This document shows positions 5,733 to 5,830 of a DNA stretch of 5,830 nucleotides, one piece after another. Below the pieces are notes generated by a model. The model saw only the letters and a list, made by a program, of their open reading frames with translations. It ran no database searches and had not been told where the DNA came from. The translations under genes and the position numbers were made by a program. The stretch is taken from positions 1 to 5,830 of the forward strand of contig LIBV01000062.1 in NCBI GenBank assembly GCA_001438335.1. Direction: 5' to 3'. The stretch is from Pelagibacteraceae bacterium BACL5 MAG-120820-bin39. Lineage in GTDB: Bacteria; Pseudomonadota; Alphaproteobacteria; Pelagibacterales; Pelagibacteraceae. The stretch's first letter is position 1; each line of letters opens with the position of its first letter.

Positions 5733-5830
5733 ATCTAATAATCAAAAACGGACAGTGTTACATCGAAGGAGAGTTAAAAGATGTTGATATTGCGATTAAA
5801 GATAAAAAGATTCATCAAATTGGACAAATT
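5726..5830 (+). CDS. pyrC: Probable dihydroorotase, N-terminal fragment (runs off window)
   Basis: An ATG at 5726, directly after an in-frame TAA (5723-5725), opens a frame that stays open for 35 codons to the right edge. The product begins MLDLIIKNGQCYIEGELKD and continues with DVDIAIKDKKIHQIG. This 'D-x-x-I-K-N-G ... D-I-x-I-x-D-x-K-I-x-x-I-G' layout is the N-terminal beta-sandwich strand pattern of cyclic amidohydrolases. I favour dihydroorotase, which closes carbamoyl aspartate to dihydroorotate in pyrimidine synthesis, because I recall dihydroorotase genes next to ygfZ in alphaproteobacteria. The metal-binding HxH motif lies outside the window, so hydantoinase/dihydropyrimidinase or another amidohydrolase cannot be excluded. 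No ribosome binding site is visible; the 20 bases before the ATG are AT-rich with a T-run. The gene is divergent from ygfZ, with 43 bp between the two starts. Confidence 0.6.
   Translation, partial: MLDLIIKNGQCYIEGELKDVDIAIKDKKIHQIGQI

Noticed and set aside
5683..5745. 21-residue N-terminal extension of YgfZ
   Set aside because: It would overlap the divergent gene, is not like the family N-terminus, and the internal ATG at 5682 has an AAGGA site.
1..5830. Mobile element, CRISPR array, prophage, toxin-antitoxin or new defence system
   Set aside because: No direct-repeat array, transposase, integrase, terminal repeats or second toxin-like partner is present. The MazG-like protein alone is not evidence of an antitoxin or defence module.

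Overview
The window reads as a compact chromosomal segment of an AT-rich alphaproteobacterium, most likely from the SAR11 clade (Pelagibacterales). The support is the very low GC content, Lys/Asn/Ile-rich proteins, gaps of 5 to 67 bp with several genes overlapping, and alphaproteobacterial-style protein motifs such as NadC CCTRKT and NadA HPECPPD. This placement comes from reading the sequence; no database search was run.

Layout from left to right. (1) A 5'-truncated plus-strand gene (open from the left edge to 995) encodes the C-terminal part of a probable AsmA-like envelope protein. It meets fumC tail to tail with a 13-bp overlap, and a hairpin plus T-run lies at the junction. (2) fumC (minus, 983-2371) is a complete class II fumarase. 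(3) A 67-bp gap with candidate divergent promoters separates it from a small plus-strand MazG-like all-alpha NTP pyrophosphohydrolase (2439-2810). (4) That gene converges on nadC with a 4-bp shared stop (TTAA). nadC (GTG start, 2807-3640) follows nadA (3646-4635) by 5 bp in a minus-strand operon with no nadB between them. (5) A 55-bp gap carries overlapping divergent candidate promoters and a 7-5-7 inverted repeat. It is followed by tRNA-Leu(GAG) on the plus strand (4691-4776). (6) ygfZ (minus, 4792-5682) ends 15 bp from the tRNA. Its start faces the start of a plus-strand gene (5726 to the window edge) that looks like a dihydroorotase.

The genes are core metabolism: TCA cycle (fumarase), de novo NAD synthesis (quinolinate synthase and quinolinate phosphoribosyltransferase), nucleotide pool cleaning (MazG-like), Fe-S maturation (YgfZ) and probably pyrimidine synthesis. 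One functional link is plausible: NadA is a [4Fe-4S] enzyme and YgfZ supports a subset of Fe-S enzymes, but they are on separate transcripts here.

I found no mobile element, CRISPR array, phage gene or toxin-antitoxin pair. Nothing supports a new multi-gene system. The points worth a second look are the nadA-nadC pair without nadB, the overlapping control regions, and the shared 3' ends that leave little or no room for terminators.
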